64,000 nucleotides of DNA from Buttiauxella agrestis ATCC 33320 (GCF_000735355.1 NZ_JMPI01000073.1:32911-96910), one strand, 5' to 3'; counted from the first letter of the stretch, positions 21,859 through 33,863 are shown. The notes: generated from the letters alone by a model not told the origin. A program made the numbers and translations.

Positions 21859-23115
21859 ATGGATTTCTTTCGTTTTTTGATGAGCGATGTGCTTTCCGAA
21901 CCGGCAGTGCTGGTTGGTTTAATCGCTTTGATTGGTTTGATTGCACAGAAAAAACCGGTCACAGAATGTATCAAAGGCACCGTCAAAACCATTATGGGTT
22001 TTGTGATTTTAGGTGCCGGTGCTGGCCTGGTCGTGTCTTCGCTGGGTGATTTCGCCAATATATTCCAGCACGCCTTTGGTATTCAGGGCGTGGTGCCGAA
22101 CAACGAAGCTATTGTTTCCGTCGCACAAAAAAGCTTCGGTAAAGAGATGGCGATGATCATGTTCTTCGCCATGGTTATCAACATCTTGATTGCCCGCTTC
22201 ACGCCATGGAAATTTATCTTCCTGACCGGTCATCACACGTTGTTTATGTCGATGATGGTGGCGGTGATTCTGGCAACGGCTGGCATGACTGGCGTAACGC
22301 TGATTGCTGTTGGCTCGCTGGTTGTCGGTGTGGCGATGGTCTTTTTCCCGGCCATTGCACACCCTTACATGAAGCAAGTTACCGGTTCTGACGACGTGGC
22401 AATCGGCCACTTCTCGACATTATCTTATGTGTTGGCGGGTTTCATCGGCAGCAAATTTGGTAATAAAGAACACTCGACTGAAGACATGAATGTGCCGAAA
22501 AGTCTGCTGTTCTTGCGTGATACACCAGTCGCTATCTCCTTTACCATGAGCATTATCTTCCTCGTGACGTGCCTGTTTGCGGGCGCTGACGTGGTGAAAG
22601 AGCTGAGCGGTGGTAAAAACTGGTTCATGTTCTCAATCATGCAATCCATTACCTTTGCGGCTGGCGTGTACATCATTCTGCAAGGTGTGCGCATGGTAAT
22701 TGCGGAAATCGTTCCAGCGTTCAAAGGTATTTCCGACAAGTTGGTGCCGAACGCGAAGCCAGCGCTCGATTGCCCGGTCGTGTTCCCGTATGCACCTAAT
22801 GCTGTACTGGTTGGCTTCCTGAGCAGCTTTGCGGCAGGTTTAATCGGTATGTTCGCGCTGTATCTGCTGAACATGACCGTGATTATCCCAGGCGTGGTGC
22901 CGCACTTCTTCGTCGGTGCAGCCGCTGGCGTATTCGGTAACGCAACCGGTGGGCGTCGTGGCGCGATTCTGGGGGCGTTTGCGCAGGGCTTGCTGATTAC
23001 CTTCCTGCCAGTGTTCTTGCTGCCAGTGCTGGGCGATATCGGTTTTGCTAACACCACTTTCAGTGATGCCGACTTTGGTGCGCTGGGGATTCTGTTAGGG
23101 ATTATCGTTCGCTAA
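21859..23115 (+). CDS. PTS EIIC transporter, ascorbate (UlaA/SgaT) type
   Basis: A 418-residue inner-membrane permease of the ascorbate-type PTS EIIC family, with about 10-11 hydrophobic segments and typical motifs such as GTVKTIMGFVILGAGAGLVV, TGHHTLFMSMM and GNATGGRRGAILGAF. It is somewhat shorter than UlaA (about 465). No catabolic enzymes are encoded beside it, so the substrate cannot be deduced; L-ascorbate or a related sugar acid is only a family-based guess. A terminator follows. Confidence 0.9.
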   Translation: MDFFRFLMSDVLSEPAVLVGLIALIGLIAQKKPVTECIKGTVKTIMGFVILGAGAGLVVSSLGDFANIFQHAFGIQGVVPNNEAIVSVAQKSFGKEMAMIMFFAMVINILIARFTPWKFIFLTGHHTLFMSMMVAVILATAGMTGVTLIAVGSLVVGVAMVFFPAIAHPYMKQVTGSDDVAIGHFSTLSYVLAGFIGSKFGNKEHSTEDMNVPKSLLFLRDTPVAISFTMSIIFLVTCLFAGADVVKELSGGKNWFMFSIMQSITFAAGVYIILQGVRMVIAEIVPAFKGISDKLVPNAKPALDCPVVFPYAPNAVLVGFLSSFAAGLIGMFALYLLNMTVIIPGVVPHFFVGAAAGVFGNATGGRRGAILGAFAQGLLITFLPVFLLPVLGDIGFANTTFSDADFGALGILLGIIVR

Positions 23116-23141
23116 TCTTTGAGTTAACAAATCAGTAGTAG

Positions 23142-23177
23142 AAAAGGTTCACGCTAATTTGCGGTGAACCTTTTTTT
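23142..23177 (+). terminator. Rho-independent terminator of the PTS operon
   Basis: AAAAGGTTCAC / GTGAACCTTTT stem with an 11-base loop and a T run. Confidence 0.9.
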
Positions 23178-23287
23178 ATGTCATTCCACCCTGGAATATA
23201 AATTCCGCTTACCATTTTCAGACATACATGCCTTTATTGAATGGGCAATCGTTGTAATCTTTATACTTTGTATTCATAAGGATTTGA

Positions 23288-24457
23288 ATGATGTCTGTTT
23301 ATCATGTCTCCACCAGAATAAGTTCGAATGTACCTGCAAGTGAAATTCTTTATGATTTGTGTATTTATCGGATGGATTCGGAAAAAAGAAAACATTCCAT
23401 TGTGGATGTAAAGCAACAAGCGCTTCTCACTAATTATGAAACACAATCTCATGCAACAGAAAACATCAGCGAACCCATTTCAACCATTTATATTATGGAG
23501 GTAATGCTTTACCGGAAAACCATGCTTAAAACTTTATGCGTTTCACCTCAACCATTCACAAAAATGTATACGTTAGAAGAGTTCGCATCAGGTAAAGCCT
23601 GGTCATCGATTAAGCGTGAAAACCCCTGTTATTTTCAATCGACGGGAATGACGAAGCTTGAAAGTAAAGGGGATAATATTGCCGTTATAAACATATCCAG
23701 ACCGGAACGGCCTTTTATTGCAAAGGATTATCCGATTGGCAGTTCGCAGGATCCTTTTGAAAAAACACTTATCGAGCAGCAAATAACCAGACGATTTAAT
23801 CAGGTTGATTACCCAAACCAGTTCAATGCGAGTTTGTGTGGCCCTGCGGCATTTTTTTACTGCCTGCAGAAAGATCGGCCCGATGTGTATACACAAGCTG
23901 CACAGGAGTTGTGGAGAATTGGGAAAACTAAAATTGGTCAGCTTGAGATAACGCCGAGTGATGGTTGCCGTCATCCGACGGGTCATTTATATGGTGATAT
24001 ATCTGGCCTCGACTGGATGACACTTGCCGGGCTGAGAGACTCGGAAAATAAAGTGTTGAGTTTTGACAACCTCGATTCTCCACTGGCCGGTATAACATTA
24101 TGGGGCACACTGACAGAATGGTTTGAGAAAGCGGGATATGAAAAAGTATTCAGTAACGTCGGAATAACCCAAGCAAGAATTCAGGGGGTTAATGAATTAA
24201 ATGAATATATACAGAAAGGTTATAAAGTGGTTTCACTTATTAATGACAGTTTATTAAAGGGTAGTTCATCTGAACGAACAACATACCCTACGCATTGGAT
24301 TGTCTGGGATGGGCCAGTAACACAGGCAACTGATAGAACTGTGCATTTGAAATTATTTTCCTGGGGGTATATGTCTGATCAGATAAAACCAGGAAATGAC
24401 ATTTTCTTTTTCATTAAAAGATTTTTTGGAGGGGTGGTTTTTAAACCACTAAAATAA
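23288..24457 (+). CDS. Uncharacterised protein with papain-like cysteine-protease features
   Basis: A 389-residue protein I cannot assign to a named gene. The C-terminal half looks like a papain-like cysteine peptidase or transferase fold: a helix-start Cys184 in NASLCGPAAFFYCL, His336 in YPTHWIVWDGP and an acidic residue (Asp341) just after it, followed by beta-rich LKLFSWGY. A middle segment SGLDWMTLAGLRDSENKVLSF is also striking. The N-terminal about 170 residues show no domain or signal peptide. AAGGA precedes two adjacent ATG codons (23288 and 23291). Base use is AT-rich compared with the neighbours, suggesting transfer. The lipoprotein gene follows after 2 bases. A toxin or secreted-effector role is possible but unproven. 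Confidence 0.75.
   Translation: MMSVYHVSTRISSNVPASEILYDLCIYRMDSEKRKHSIVDVKQQALLTNYETQSHATENISEPISTIYIMEVMLYRKTMLKTLCVSPQPFTKMYTLEEFASGKAWSSIKRENPCYFQSTGMTKLESKGDNIAVINISRPERPFIAKDYPIGSSQDPFEKTLIEQQITRRFNQVDYPNQFNASLCGPAAFFYCLQKDRPDVYTQAAQELWRIGKTKIGQLEITPSDGCRHPTGHLYGDISGLDWMTLAGLRDSENKVLSFDNLDSPLAGITLWGTLTEWFEKAGYEKVFSNVGITQARIQGVNELNEYIQKGYKVVSLINDSLLKGSSSERTTYPTHWIVWDGPVTQATDRTVHLKLFSWGYMSDQIKPGNDIFFFIKRFFGGVVFKPLK
24428..24449 (+). promoter_or_regulatory. Displaced ribosome site and hairpin ahead of the lipoprotein gene
   Basis: GGAGGGG at the end of the upstream coding sequence is 27 bases from the lipoprotein ATG, too far for normal use, but a hairpin GTGGTT-TTTA-AACCAC lies between. 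Folding it would bring the site to about 11 bases from the ATG, suggesting coupled translation. Confidence 0.4.
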
Positions 24458-24459
24458 AA

Positions 24460-24882
24460 ATGTCAAAGCTGCACTTGATTTTTGTTCCATGTTTTTTTTG
24501 CTTATCTGCATGTACTTTTTTAAGCCCAAAAGCAGAGTTCATTCCTGAAAATGAAGTATTAAAACAAGCAACGGTGAATACTCCATATCGTTTTAAAATT
24601 GATATTCTTGGAGGGCCTGTTTTTAGAGGAGTAGATAGAAAGGCTGGATCTATTATACCTGCTGATTCTGGTATTTCAGTACGCTACTGCCAATTACCTG
24701 AGGAAGAAATAAAAGATATGAAGCCGATGGATAGTAATAATTATAACTGTGTAGAGTTATACGGCACCCCAACAAAACCGGGACTACTGAAAATCAACAT
24801 CAGCAGCGGCATGTATGGGCATATGTTCGCACCTGGCAGTTATTTCAGTAAAGACTATACGTTGACAGTGGTTAACCCCTGA
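24460..24882 (+). CDS. Small predicted lipoprotein, partner of the protease-like gene
   Basis: A 140-residue protein with a lipoprotein signal: basic start, hydrophobic stretch LIFVPCFFCLSAC with lipobox LSAC (lipid-bearing Cys18). The mature part (VNTPYRFKIDILGG...GTPTKPGLLKINIS...FSKDYTLTVVNP) reads as beta-rich, Ig/cadherin-like. Residues after the Cys (TFLS) do not give the inner-membrane retention Asp, so outer-membrane placement is expected. The start is 2 bases after the upstream stop. It is AT-rich like its partner. An immunity or accessory role is a guess; no homologue is recognised. Confidence 0.75.
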   Translation: MSKLHLIFVPCFFCLSACTFLSPKAEFIPENEVLKQATVNTPYRFKIDILGGPVFRGVDRKAGSIIPADSGISVRYCQLPEEEIKDMKPMDSNNYNCVELYGTPTKPGLLKINISSGMYGHMFAPGSYFSKDYTLTVVNP

Positions 24883-24892
24883 ATATAGCTCT

Positions 24893-24925
24893 TATCCAGC
24901 CCTCTCCCGAAGTGAGAGAGGGCCG
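24893..24925. terminator. Stem-loop between the lipoprotein gene and phoU
   Basis: CAGCCCTCTCCC ... GAGAGAGGGC hairpin between convergent genes. It shares its CCAGCC(C/T)TCTCCC arm with the hairpin at 34064-34093, so it belongs to a repeated intergenic stem-loop class and probably serves as the pst-phoU 3' end. Confidence 0.6.
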
Positions 24926-24930
24926 ATAAA

Positions 24931-25656
24931 TCACTCTTTCGGGTCTTTACCCGCCAGCAGTTTATCCAGTTCGTCGCCGCCGACATGACGGAAGTCCTGC
25001 CCTTTAACGAAGTAGAAAATAAACTCGCAGATGTTCTGGCAACGGTCGCCGATACGCTCGATAGAACGCGCACAGAACAGCGCAGTCAACACGCTTGGAA
25101 TAGTGCGCGAGTCTTCCATCATATAAGTCATCAACTGACGCACGATGCCTTCATATTCCTGGTCAACTTTCTTATCTTCGCGATAAATACGCACCGCCTC
25201 GTCGAGATCCATACGCGCAAACGCATCCAGTACGTCATGCAGCATTTGCACGGTGTGACGGCCTAATGACTCGAGGCTAACCAGCAGCGGCTGGTGCTGG
25301 TGGGAGAATTTCTCCAGCGCCGTGCGGCAGATTTTATCCGCGACATCACCGATACGTTCCAGCTCAGAAATCGTTTTGATGATAGCCATCACCAGGCGCA
25401 GGTCGCTGGCGGTTGGCTGCCGTTTAGCGATGATGCGCACGCAGGCTTCATCGATCGCCACTTCCATCATGTTAACTTTCTGGTCGCCTTCGATGACGCG
25501 CTTTGCCAGCTCGCCATCTTGATTGTGCATGGCAGTGATCGCATCAGAAAGCTGTTGCTCCACCAGCCCACCCATGGTCATGACCTGGGTGCGGATATAT
25601 TCCAGCTCGGCGTTAAACTGGCCGGAAATGTGTTTGTTGAGATTGAGGCTATCCAT
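24931..25656 (-). CDS. phoU: Phosphate signalling protein PhoU
   Basis: Negative regulator of the Pho response that links the PstSCAB transporter to the PhoR kinase and prevents toxic phosphate uptake. The 241-residue all-helical protein has the two PhoU repeats with their metal-binding acidic clusters (E..RIGD..KI and [15 protein letters not shown]). It is the last gene of the pstS-pstC-pstA-pstB-phoU operon, 14 bases after pstB. Confidence 0.98.
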   Translation of the reverse strand: MDSLNLNKHISGQFNAELEYIRTQVMTMGGLVEQQLSDAITAMHNQDGELAKRVIEGDQKVNMMEVAIDEACVRIIAKRQPTASDLRLVMAIIKTISELERIGDVADKICRTALEKFSHQHQPLLVSLESLGRHTVQMLHDVLDAFARMDLDEAVRIYREDKKVDQEYEGIVRQLMTYMMEDSRTIPSVLTALFCARSIERIGDRCQNICEFIFYFVKGQDFRHVGGDELDKLLAGKDPKE

Positions 25657-25670
25657 TGTATTCTCCCGGA

Positions 25671-28344
<2,674 letters not shown>

Positions 28345-28379
28345 TTACTCTTTAAGTTTAAATACATTTCTTACAACAT

Positions 28380-28453
28380 GTCGGATGTCGCTTACGCTAA
28401 TCCGACCTACGAAAAGCAGTTGTAAGGCGGATAAGCATTCACGCCATCCGCCA
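28380..28453. repeat. Pair of REP sequences (BIME-like) between pstS and pstC
   Basis: Two palindromic units: GTCGGAT...ATCCGAC at 28381-28407 and GGCGGAT...ATCCGCC at 28426-28452, both REP type. They lie in the operon spacer and probably stabilise the upstream pstS message. Confidence 0.85.
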
Positions 28454-28463
28454 TTTTCATTAA

Positions 28464-29504
28464 TTAATAAAGCGCCTTACCGGAGCTGTCTTTCACGTTG
28501 GTCTTCCATGCTGCACGAACTTGTTCAACCACAGCGTCTGGCAGGGCAGCGTAATCCAGGTCACTCGCCTGTTTTGCACCGTCTTTGTAAGCCCAGTCGA
28601 AGAACTTCAGCACTTCAGCGCCTTGCTCTGGGTTTTTCTGCTCTTTGTGAACCAGAATGAAGGTGGTAGACGTGATTGGCCAAGCGCTGTCACCTTTCTG
28701 ATTTGTCAGATCCTGAGCGAATGATTTGCTCCAGTCTGCACCTTTTGCAGCATTTGCAAAGTTCTCTTCAGAAGGCGCTACTGGCTTACCATCAGCTGAA
28801 ACCAGTTTGGTATAAGCGAGGTTGTTTTGCTTAGCGTAAGCGTATTCAACATAACCGATTGAACCTGGCAGACGCTGAACAAACGCGGCGATACCGTCGT
28901 TGCCTTTACCGCCCAGACCCGTCGGCCAGTTTACCGTTGAGCCTGCACCGATTTTAGTTTTCCACTCTTCGTTCACTTTCGCCAGGTAGCTGGTGAAGAC
29001 GAAGGAAGTACCGGAACCGTCAGCACGACGCACAACCGCAATATTCTGCTGTGGCAGTTTCATGCCTGGGTTGAGTTTAGCGATAGCTTCGTCATCCCAT
29101 TTTTTGATTTTACCCAGGTAGATGTCACCCAGGGTTTTACCGTCGAGCACCAGCTCGCCGGATTTCACGCCTGGCAAGTTGACCGCCAGAACAACACCGC
29201 CGATGACAGTCGGGAACTGGAACAAACCTTCTTGTTGCAGCTTTTCATCAGACAATGGCGCGTCAGATGCGCCGAAATCCACGGTGTGAGCAATAATTTG
29301 TTTAACGCCACCGGAGGAGCCGATACCCTGGTAATTCACTTTGTTACCAGTTGATTTATTGTAAGTATCTGCCCATTTGGCATACACCGGCGCAGGGAAG
29401 GTTGCACCAGCGCCAGTCAGGCTTGCAGCAGCAAACGCGCCGAAAGCACTCAGGGATAAGGTCGCGGCGACAACAGTTGCGACAGTGGTACGCATAACTT
29501 TCAT
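28464..29504 (-). CDS. pstS: Periplasmic phosphate-binding protein PstS
   Basis: Periplasmic receptor of the phosphate ABC importer. The 346-residue precursor equals the E. coli length. Signal peptide is about residues 1-25 ([20 protein letters not shown]...), and the mature protein starts near [18 protein letters not shown]. Phosphate-contact loops GATF, GSSGG and RADGSGTS are present. The ATG at 29504 follows GGAG; the 25-codon upstream extension crosses the promoter and is rejected. Transcription should depend on PhoB through the adjacent Pho boxes. Confidence 0.98.
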   Translation of the reverse strand: MKVMRTTVATVVAATLSLSAFGAFAAASLTGAGATFPAPVYAKWADTYNKSTGNKVNYQGIGSSGGVKQIIAHTVDFGASDAPLSDEKLQQEGLFQFPTVIGGVVLAVNLPGVKSGELVLDGKTLGDIYLGKIKKWDDEAIAKLNPGMKLPQQNIAVVRRADGSGTSFVFTSYLAKVNEEWKTKIGAGSTVNWPTGLGGKGNDGIAAFVQRLPGSIGYVEYAYAKQNNLAYTKLVSADGKPVAPSEENFANAAKGADWSKSFAQDLTNQKGDSAWPITSTTFILVHKEQKNPEQGAEVLKFFDWAYKDGAKQASDLDYAALPDAVVEQVRAAWKTNVKDSSGKALY

Positions 29505-29572
29505 AATGTCTCCTGCAGAGGTGAACGTAAATCGTTGTTTAGTGGTTGCAGGATAGAAAATAGGACAGTTTG

Positions 29573-29612
29573 GTGACATTTAAATGTACGAATTATGACA
29601 GTTTTATGACAG
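29573..29612 (-). promoter_or_regulatory. Pho boxes (PhoB sites) of the pstS promoter
   Basis: On the minus strand the perfect box CTGTCATAAAACTGTCAT (29595-29612) is followed by a second, weaker repeat GTACATTTAAATGTCAC (29573-29589), the same tandem layout as E. coli pstS. A TATTTT sequence at 29557-29562 is a plausible -10. Confidence 0.9.
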
Positions 29613-29644
29613 GCCGCTTTGGGGCATATTTCCAGCTGTCATAC

Positions 29645-30409
29645 TCAGGATTCTGAGTGTTCAATTCGTTTCAGTAGCTCGTCCTGTTCGTCGCGGCTCA
29701 GGTAGCGCGATTCCCCCAGCGGTAGCCCTTCCAGATGGATATTCATAATGCGGATACGTTCAAGTCGGGTCACTTCATAGCCGAAATATTTGCACATTCG
29801 GCGAATCTGGCGATTCAATCCCTGAACTAAAGTAATACGAAATATCTGGTCCGATTCTTTCGTCGCCTTACATGGTTTTGTCACCGTACCCAGTATAGGA
29901 ACACCCGCGCATAAACCCGTAATAAACTCCTCAGTCACCGGCTTATTGACGCTAACCACATACTCTTTTTCGTGATTGTTGCCCGCGCGCAGAATTTTAT
30001 TAACCACATCACCGTGATTGGTCAGCAAAATGAGCCCCTGCGAATCTTTATCCAGACGCCCTATCGGGGAAATACGTTGGTCGCCGTTAATAAGAGCGCT
30101 GATATTCCCTCGCACGCTCTTTTTCATCGTGGTGATGATGCCAACAGGCTTATTCAACGCGATCAACACCAGGCCGTTGTCATCTCTCGGCTCAATAAGC
30201 TGGTCATTCACTTTCACCACATCGCCAGCCAAGACTTGAGCACCAAAACCGACCTGCCTGCCGTTAATAAAAACACAGCCCTGTTCGACGTAGCGATCGG
30301 CTTCACGGCGAGAGCAGATACCGCTATCGCTAATGTATTTATTAATTCGTACCGGGGAATCGATGGGCATTTTACGGCGCGTCTCATTCATATTTTGCAT
30401 AATTACCAT
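29645..30409 (-). CDS. RluF-like 23S rRNA pseudouridine synthase
   Basis: RsuA/RluB/E/F-type pseudouridine synthase of about 254 residues. The N-terminal S4 domain ([25 protein letters not shown]) is followed by the catalytic domain with the Asp-bearing [10 protein letters not shown] and [16 protein letters not shown]. It is closest to E. coli RluF (U2604 of 23S rRNA) but lacks RluF's long basic C-terminal tail, and rluF is not normally at this locus, so it may be a second paralogue. The start is unsure: ATG codons at 30409, 30400, 30391 and 30370 are possible; the longest frame, from 30475, covers a CRP-type site and is unlikely. It lies upstream of pstS on the same strand. Confidence 0.8.
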   Translation of the reverse strand: MVIMQNMNETRRKMPIDSPVRINKYISDSGICSRREADRYVEQGCVFINGRQVGFGAQVLAGDVVKVNDQLIEPRDDNGLVLIALNKPVGIITTMKKSVRGNISALINGDQRISPIGRLDKDSQGLILLTNHGDVVNKILRAGNNHEKEYVVSVNKPVTEEFITGLCAGVPILGTVTKPCKATKESDQIFRITLVQGLNRQIRRMCKYFGYEVTRLERIRIMNIHLEGLPLGESRYLSRDEQDELLKRIEHSES

Positions 30410-30429
30410 CAACTCATTACTTAAAGAAA

Positions 30430-30445
30430 TGTGACGCACGTCACA
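30430..30445. promoter_or_regulatory. Perfect CRP-type site
   Basis: TGTGACGCACGTCACA, that is TGTGA-N6-TCACA with perfect symmetry. It lies between the RluF-like gene (about 20 bases before its ATG) and the divergent transporter (about 245 bases before its ATG). Confidence 0.75.
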
Positions 30446-30502
30446 TACATTACCCGTTAGGGGTAGATTACACACAAAAAATTGAGATTAATCACAAATA
30501 AA

Positions 30503-30521
30503 AGTGAAACACAGGTTCATT
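30503..30521. promoter_or_regulatory. Probable KdgR box upstream of the ExuT-like transporter
   Basis: AGTGAAACACAGGTTCATT matches the KdgR consensus AATRAAAYRYYRTTTYATT at 16 of 19 positions. KdgR represses pectin-degradation genes in enterobacteria. The functional match with the downstream hexuronate-type transporter supports it. Confidence 0.6.
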
Positions 30522-30689
30522 ATCAACGAATAGTGTGATCTACATAACAAAAACAAGTCCAGGATGGGCCAAACCAGAATCCTCGACGTCTTCTGAAGCG
30601 CCGCTGATTTTTATCTCCTCTGAATTATTTATTTGCCTGCTGCCTTGCAGCGGTCAGGCCACTTATTGCTTGTAAAACGGGGAATCATT

Positions 30690-31961
30690 ATGCGCAAAAC
30701 AGGCCACAAGCGCTGGTTTATGCTGTCACTGGTGACATTAGGCACCATTCTTTGCTATTTAACCCGAAATACTATTTCTGCCGCAGCGCCAACATTACAG
30801 AGCGATCTGCACATTACCACCCAGCAATATTCTTACATTATTGCGACATTCTCGGCCTGCTACACCATTGCACAACCTATTGCCGGTTATCTGCTTGATA
30901 CATTGGGTACAAAGGTGGGTTACACCATTTTCGGCCTGATGTGGGGCGTGTTCTGCATTGGCGCGTCATTCGCGACTGGCTGGAAAGGTCTGGCAATGTT
31001 CCGTGGCCTCGGCGGTTTCGCTGAAAGTGCGATGATACCTGCTGGTTTGAAATCAGTAACTGAATGGTTCCCGGATACTGAACGTTCGGTTGCTGTGGGC
31101 TATTTCAACGTTGGTTCCTCTATTGGCGCGGTGATTGCACCTCCGCTGGTCGCGTGGGCAATCTATATCAGGGACTGGAGACTGGCGTTTATTATGGTCG
31201 GTGTTTTCAGCGTGCTGTGGGCAGCGGGTTGGTATTTCACCTATAACCGCCCGTCAAAAACCAAATCACTGTCTCGGGAAGAGTATCTTTATATAACCGA
31301 TGGGCAGCCTGAGAAACCAAAGGTTGAGAAAGTCCGCATTGGCCGCCTGCTGAAACAACGTAAGTTTTGGGGTATCGCATTACCGCGTTTCCTGGCTGAA
31401 CCTGCGTGGGGGACGTTTAACGCATGGATCCCACTGTTTATGGTGCACACATACGGCTTTAACCTCAAAGATATCGCCATGTTTGCCTGGATCCCGATGC
31501 TGTTCGCCGATTTTGGCTGCATTATTGGGGGTTATTTGCCGGGTATGTTCCAGAAGATGTTTGGTGTGAATATTGTTGTGTCACGCAAGCTGGTGGTCAC
31601 GATGGGTGCGGCGCTTATGATCCTGCCGGGGATGGTCGGCTTGTTCGGCAGTCCAATGGTGGCAATTGCACTGTTATGCGTTGGTGGCTTCGCTCACCAG
31701 TCACTGTCTGGCGCATTGATTACACTCTCTTCTGATATGTTTGACTCCAACGAAGTTGCTACCGCTAACGGATTCACCGGCATGGCTGCGTGGACTGCCA
31801 GCACCATGTTTGCACTGGTTGTGGGTGCGCTGGCCGACACGGTTGGTTTCAGCCCGCTATTCGCCGTGCTTTCGGTGTTTGATGTTATCGGGGCGATTGT
31901 CTTGTGGGTGTTGTTGAAATCACCTGAAGAACCAAAACTGGTGACGCAGGAAGAGAATTGA
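30690..31961 (+). CDS. MFS hexuronate-type transporter (ExuT-like)
   Basis: A 423-residue inner-membrane transporter of the anion:cation symporter (ACS) family, with 12 predicted membrane segments. It strongly resembles E. coli ExuT (galacturonate/glucuronate), sharing TLGT...YLTRNT, FNVGSSIGAVIAPPLVAWAI, ALPRFLAEPAWGTFNAWIPLFM and SGALITLSSDMF, but is probably a paralogue since it stands beside glmS rather than with uxaCA. The start follows GGGGA; the 19-codon upstream extension has no support. A KdgR-like box lies about 170 bases upstream and a perfect CRP site about 245 bases upstream. Confidence 0.88.
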   Translation: MRKTGHKRWFMLSLVTLGTILCYLTRNTISAAAPTLQSDLHITTQQYSYIIATFSACYTIAQPIAGYLLDTLGTKVGYTIFGLMWGVFCIGASFATGWKGLAMFRGLGGFAESAMIPAGLKSVTEWFPDTERSVAVGYFNVGSSIGAVIAPPLVAWAIYIRDWRLAFIMVGVFSVLWAAGWYFTYNRPSKTKSLSREEYLYITDGQPEKPKVEKVRIGRLLKQRKFWGIALPRFLAEPAWGTFNAWIPLFMVHTYGFNLKDIAMFAWIPMLFADFGCIIGGYLPGMFQKMFGVNIVVSRKLVVTMGAALMILPGMVGLFGSPMVAIALLCVGGFAHQSLSGALITLSSDMFDSNEVATANGFTGMAAWTASTMFALVVGALADTVGFSPLFAVLSVFDVIGAIVLWVLLKSPEEPKLVTQEEN

Positions 31962-31970
31962 TTTAGCAAT

Positions 31971-32007
31971 AAAAAGCCCGGTTGTGCTAAGCGCAACCGG
32001 GCTTTTT
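31971..32007. terminator. Bidirectional terminator between the transporter gene and glmS
   Basis: AAAAAGCCCGGTTG / CAACCGGGCTTTTT stem with A and T runs on both sides, between convergent genes. Confidence 0.93.
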
Positions 32008-32033
32008 CATTTTGTATGACAGCTTAAAACGAC

Positions 32034-33863
32034 TTACTCAACCGTAACAGATTTCGCCAGGTTACGTGGCTGGTCAACGTCGGTGCCCTTGATCAGCGCA
32101 ACGTGATAAGACAGCAACTGCAACGGGACGGTGTAGAAGATTGGTGCGATAACTTCTTCTACGTGCGGCATCTCGATGATGTGCATGTTGTCGCTGCTGG
32201 CGAAGCCTGCATCTTTATCTGCAAATACATACAGATGACCGCCGCGCGCGCGCACTTCTTCGATATTTGATTTCAGCTTTTCAAGCAACTCGTTATTTGG
32301 AGCCACAACAATAACCGGCATATCCGCATCAATCAGCGCCAATGGGCCATGTTTCAGCTCACCCGCCGCATACGCTTCCGCGTGAATATAAGAGATTTCT
32401 TTGAGCTTCAGTGCGCCTTCCATTGCGATTGGATACTGATCGCCACGGCCTAAGAACAGCGCATGATGTTTGTCAGAGAAATCTTCGGCCAGCGCTTCAA
32501 TGCGTTTATCCTGGGAAAGCATCTGCTCGATACGGCTTGGTAGCGCCTGCAAACCATGCACGATATCTTGCTCGATTGCTGCGTCAGCGCCTTTCAGGCG
32601 GCTCAGTTTCGCCACCAGCATCAACAAAACGGTCAACTGAGTGGTAAACGCTTTGGTCGAAGCCACACCGATTTCGGTGCCCGCGTTGGTCATCAGTGCC
32701 AGGTCGGATTCACGCACCAGAGAAGAACCCGGGACGTTACAAATCGCCAGCGAACCTAAATAGCCCAGCTCTTTAGACAAACGCAGTGCAGCCAGGGTAT
32801 CTGCCGTTTCACCAGATTGGGAAAGGGTGATCATCAGGCTGTTACGACGCACCGCGGATTTGCGGTAACGGAATTCAGAGGCGATTTCGACATCGCACGG
32901 AACGCCCGCCAGCGATTCAAACCAGTAACGTGAAACCATGCCTGAGTTATAGGAAGTGCCGCACGCGACAATCTGAATGTGCTCAACCTGAGTCAGCATT
33001 TCGTTAGCTTTCGGGCCAAGCTCTGAGAGATCGATAGCGCCATGACTAATGCGGCCAGTCAGGGTATTTTTAATCGCGTTCGGCTGTTCGTAGATCTCTT
33101 TCTGCATGTAGTGGCGATAAATACCTTTGTCGCCCGCGTCATATTGCAGACTGGATTCGATATCAGGGCGTTTAACCTGCTCACCTTTGGTATCAAACAC
33201 GGTAACGGAACGACGAGTCACTTCCGCAATATCACCTTCTTCAAGGAAGATGAAACGACGAGTCACCGGCAGCAGTGCCAGTTGGTCGGAGGCGATAAAG
33301 TTTTCGCCCATGCCGAGGCCGATAACCATCGGGCTACCGGAACGAGCGGCCAGCAGAACATCCGGATTACGGGTGTCCATGATTACGGTGCCATACGCGC
33401 CACGTAGTTGTGGAATGGTGCGCAGCACGGCTTCACGCAGAGTACCGCCTTGCTCCAGTTCCCAATGGACTAAGTGAGCAATAACTTCGGTATCGGTTTG
33501 TGAAACGAATGTGTAGCCACGACCCTGCAACGCTTCGCGCAGCGGTTCGTAGTTTTCGATAATACCGTTATGAACCACCACAATATGTTCGGATACATGC
33601 GGGTGTGCGTTAACTTCTGATGGTTCGCCGTGAGTTGCCCAACGAGTGTGAGCAATACCGGTGCCGCCATGCAGCGCAGTTTCTGCGGCAGCTTCGGCCA
33701 GTTTATTCACTTTACCCAAGCGGCGCAGACGGGTCATATGACCCTTTTCATCTACTACAGCCAGGCCCGCAGAGTCATAACCACGGTATTCCAGACGACG
33801 TAATCCTTCGAGAAGGATTTCAGCGATATCACGTTGCGCGACCGCGCCAACAATTCCACACAT
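32034..33863 (-). CDS. glmS: Glutamine:fructose-6-phosphate aminotransferase (isomerising)
   Basis: Cytosolic enzyme making glucosamine-6-phosphate from fructose-6-phosphate and glutamine, the first step to UDP-GlcNAc. It is 609 residues, as in E. coli. The N-terminal nucleophile is Cys2 in MCGIVGA. The glutaminase domain is followed by two SIS domains ([27 protein letters not shown]-type loops), ending in [13 protein letters not shown]. It lies downstream of glmU. In E. coli the glmUS message is cut by RNase E and glmS translation is activated by the GlmZ RNA; a leader of 241 bases is present here. Confidence 0.99.
   Translation of the reverse strand: MCGIVGAVAQRDIAEILLEGLRRLEYRGYDSAGLAVVDEKGHMTRLRRLGKVNKLAEAAAETALHGGTGIAHTRWATHGEPSEVNAHPHVSEHIVVVHNGIIENYEPLREALQGRGYTFVSQTDTEVIAHLVHWELEQGGTLREAVLRTIPQLRGAYGTVIMDTRNPDVLLAARSGSPMVIGLGMGENFIASDQLALLPVTRRFIFLEEGDIAEVTRRSVTVFDTKGEQVKRPDIESSLQYDAGDKGIYRHYMQKEIYEQPNAIKNTLTGRISHGAIDLSELGPKANEMLTQVEHIQIVACGTSYNSGMVSRYWFESLAGVPCDVEIASEFRYRKSAVRRNSLMITLSQSGETADTLAALRLSKELGYLGSLAICNVPGSSLVRESDLALMTNAGTEIGVASTKAFTTQLTVLLMLVAKLSRLKGADAAIEQDIVHGLQALPSRIEQMLSQDKRIEALAEDFSDKHHALFLGRGDQYPIAMEGALKLKEISYIHAEAYAAGELKHGPLALIDADMPVIVVAPNNELLEKLKSNIEEVRARGGHLYVFADKDAGFASSDNMHIIEMPHVEEVIAPIFYTVPLQLLSYHVALIKGTDVDQPRNLAKSVTVE

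Noticed and set aside
30410..30475. Longer N-terminus for the RluF-like protein beginning MCNLPLTG
   Set aside because: The added codons run through a perfect CRP-type palindrome and align with nothing in the RluF N-terminus.
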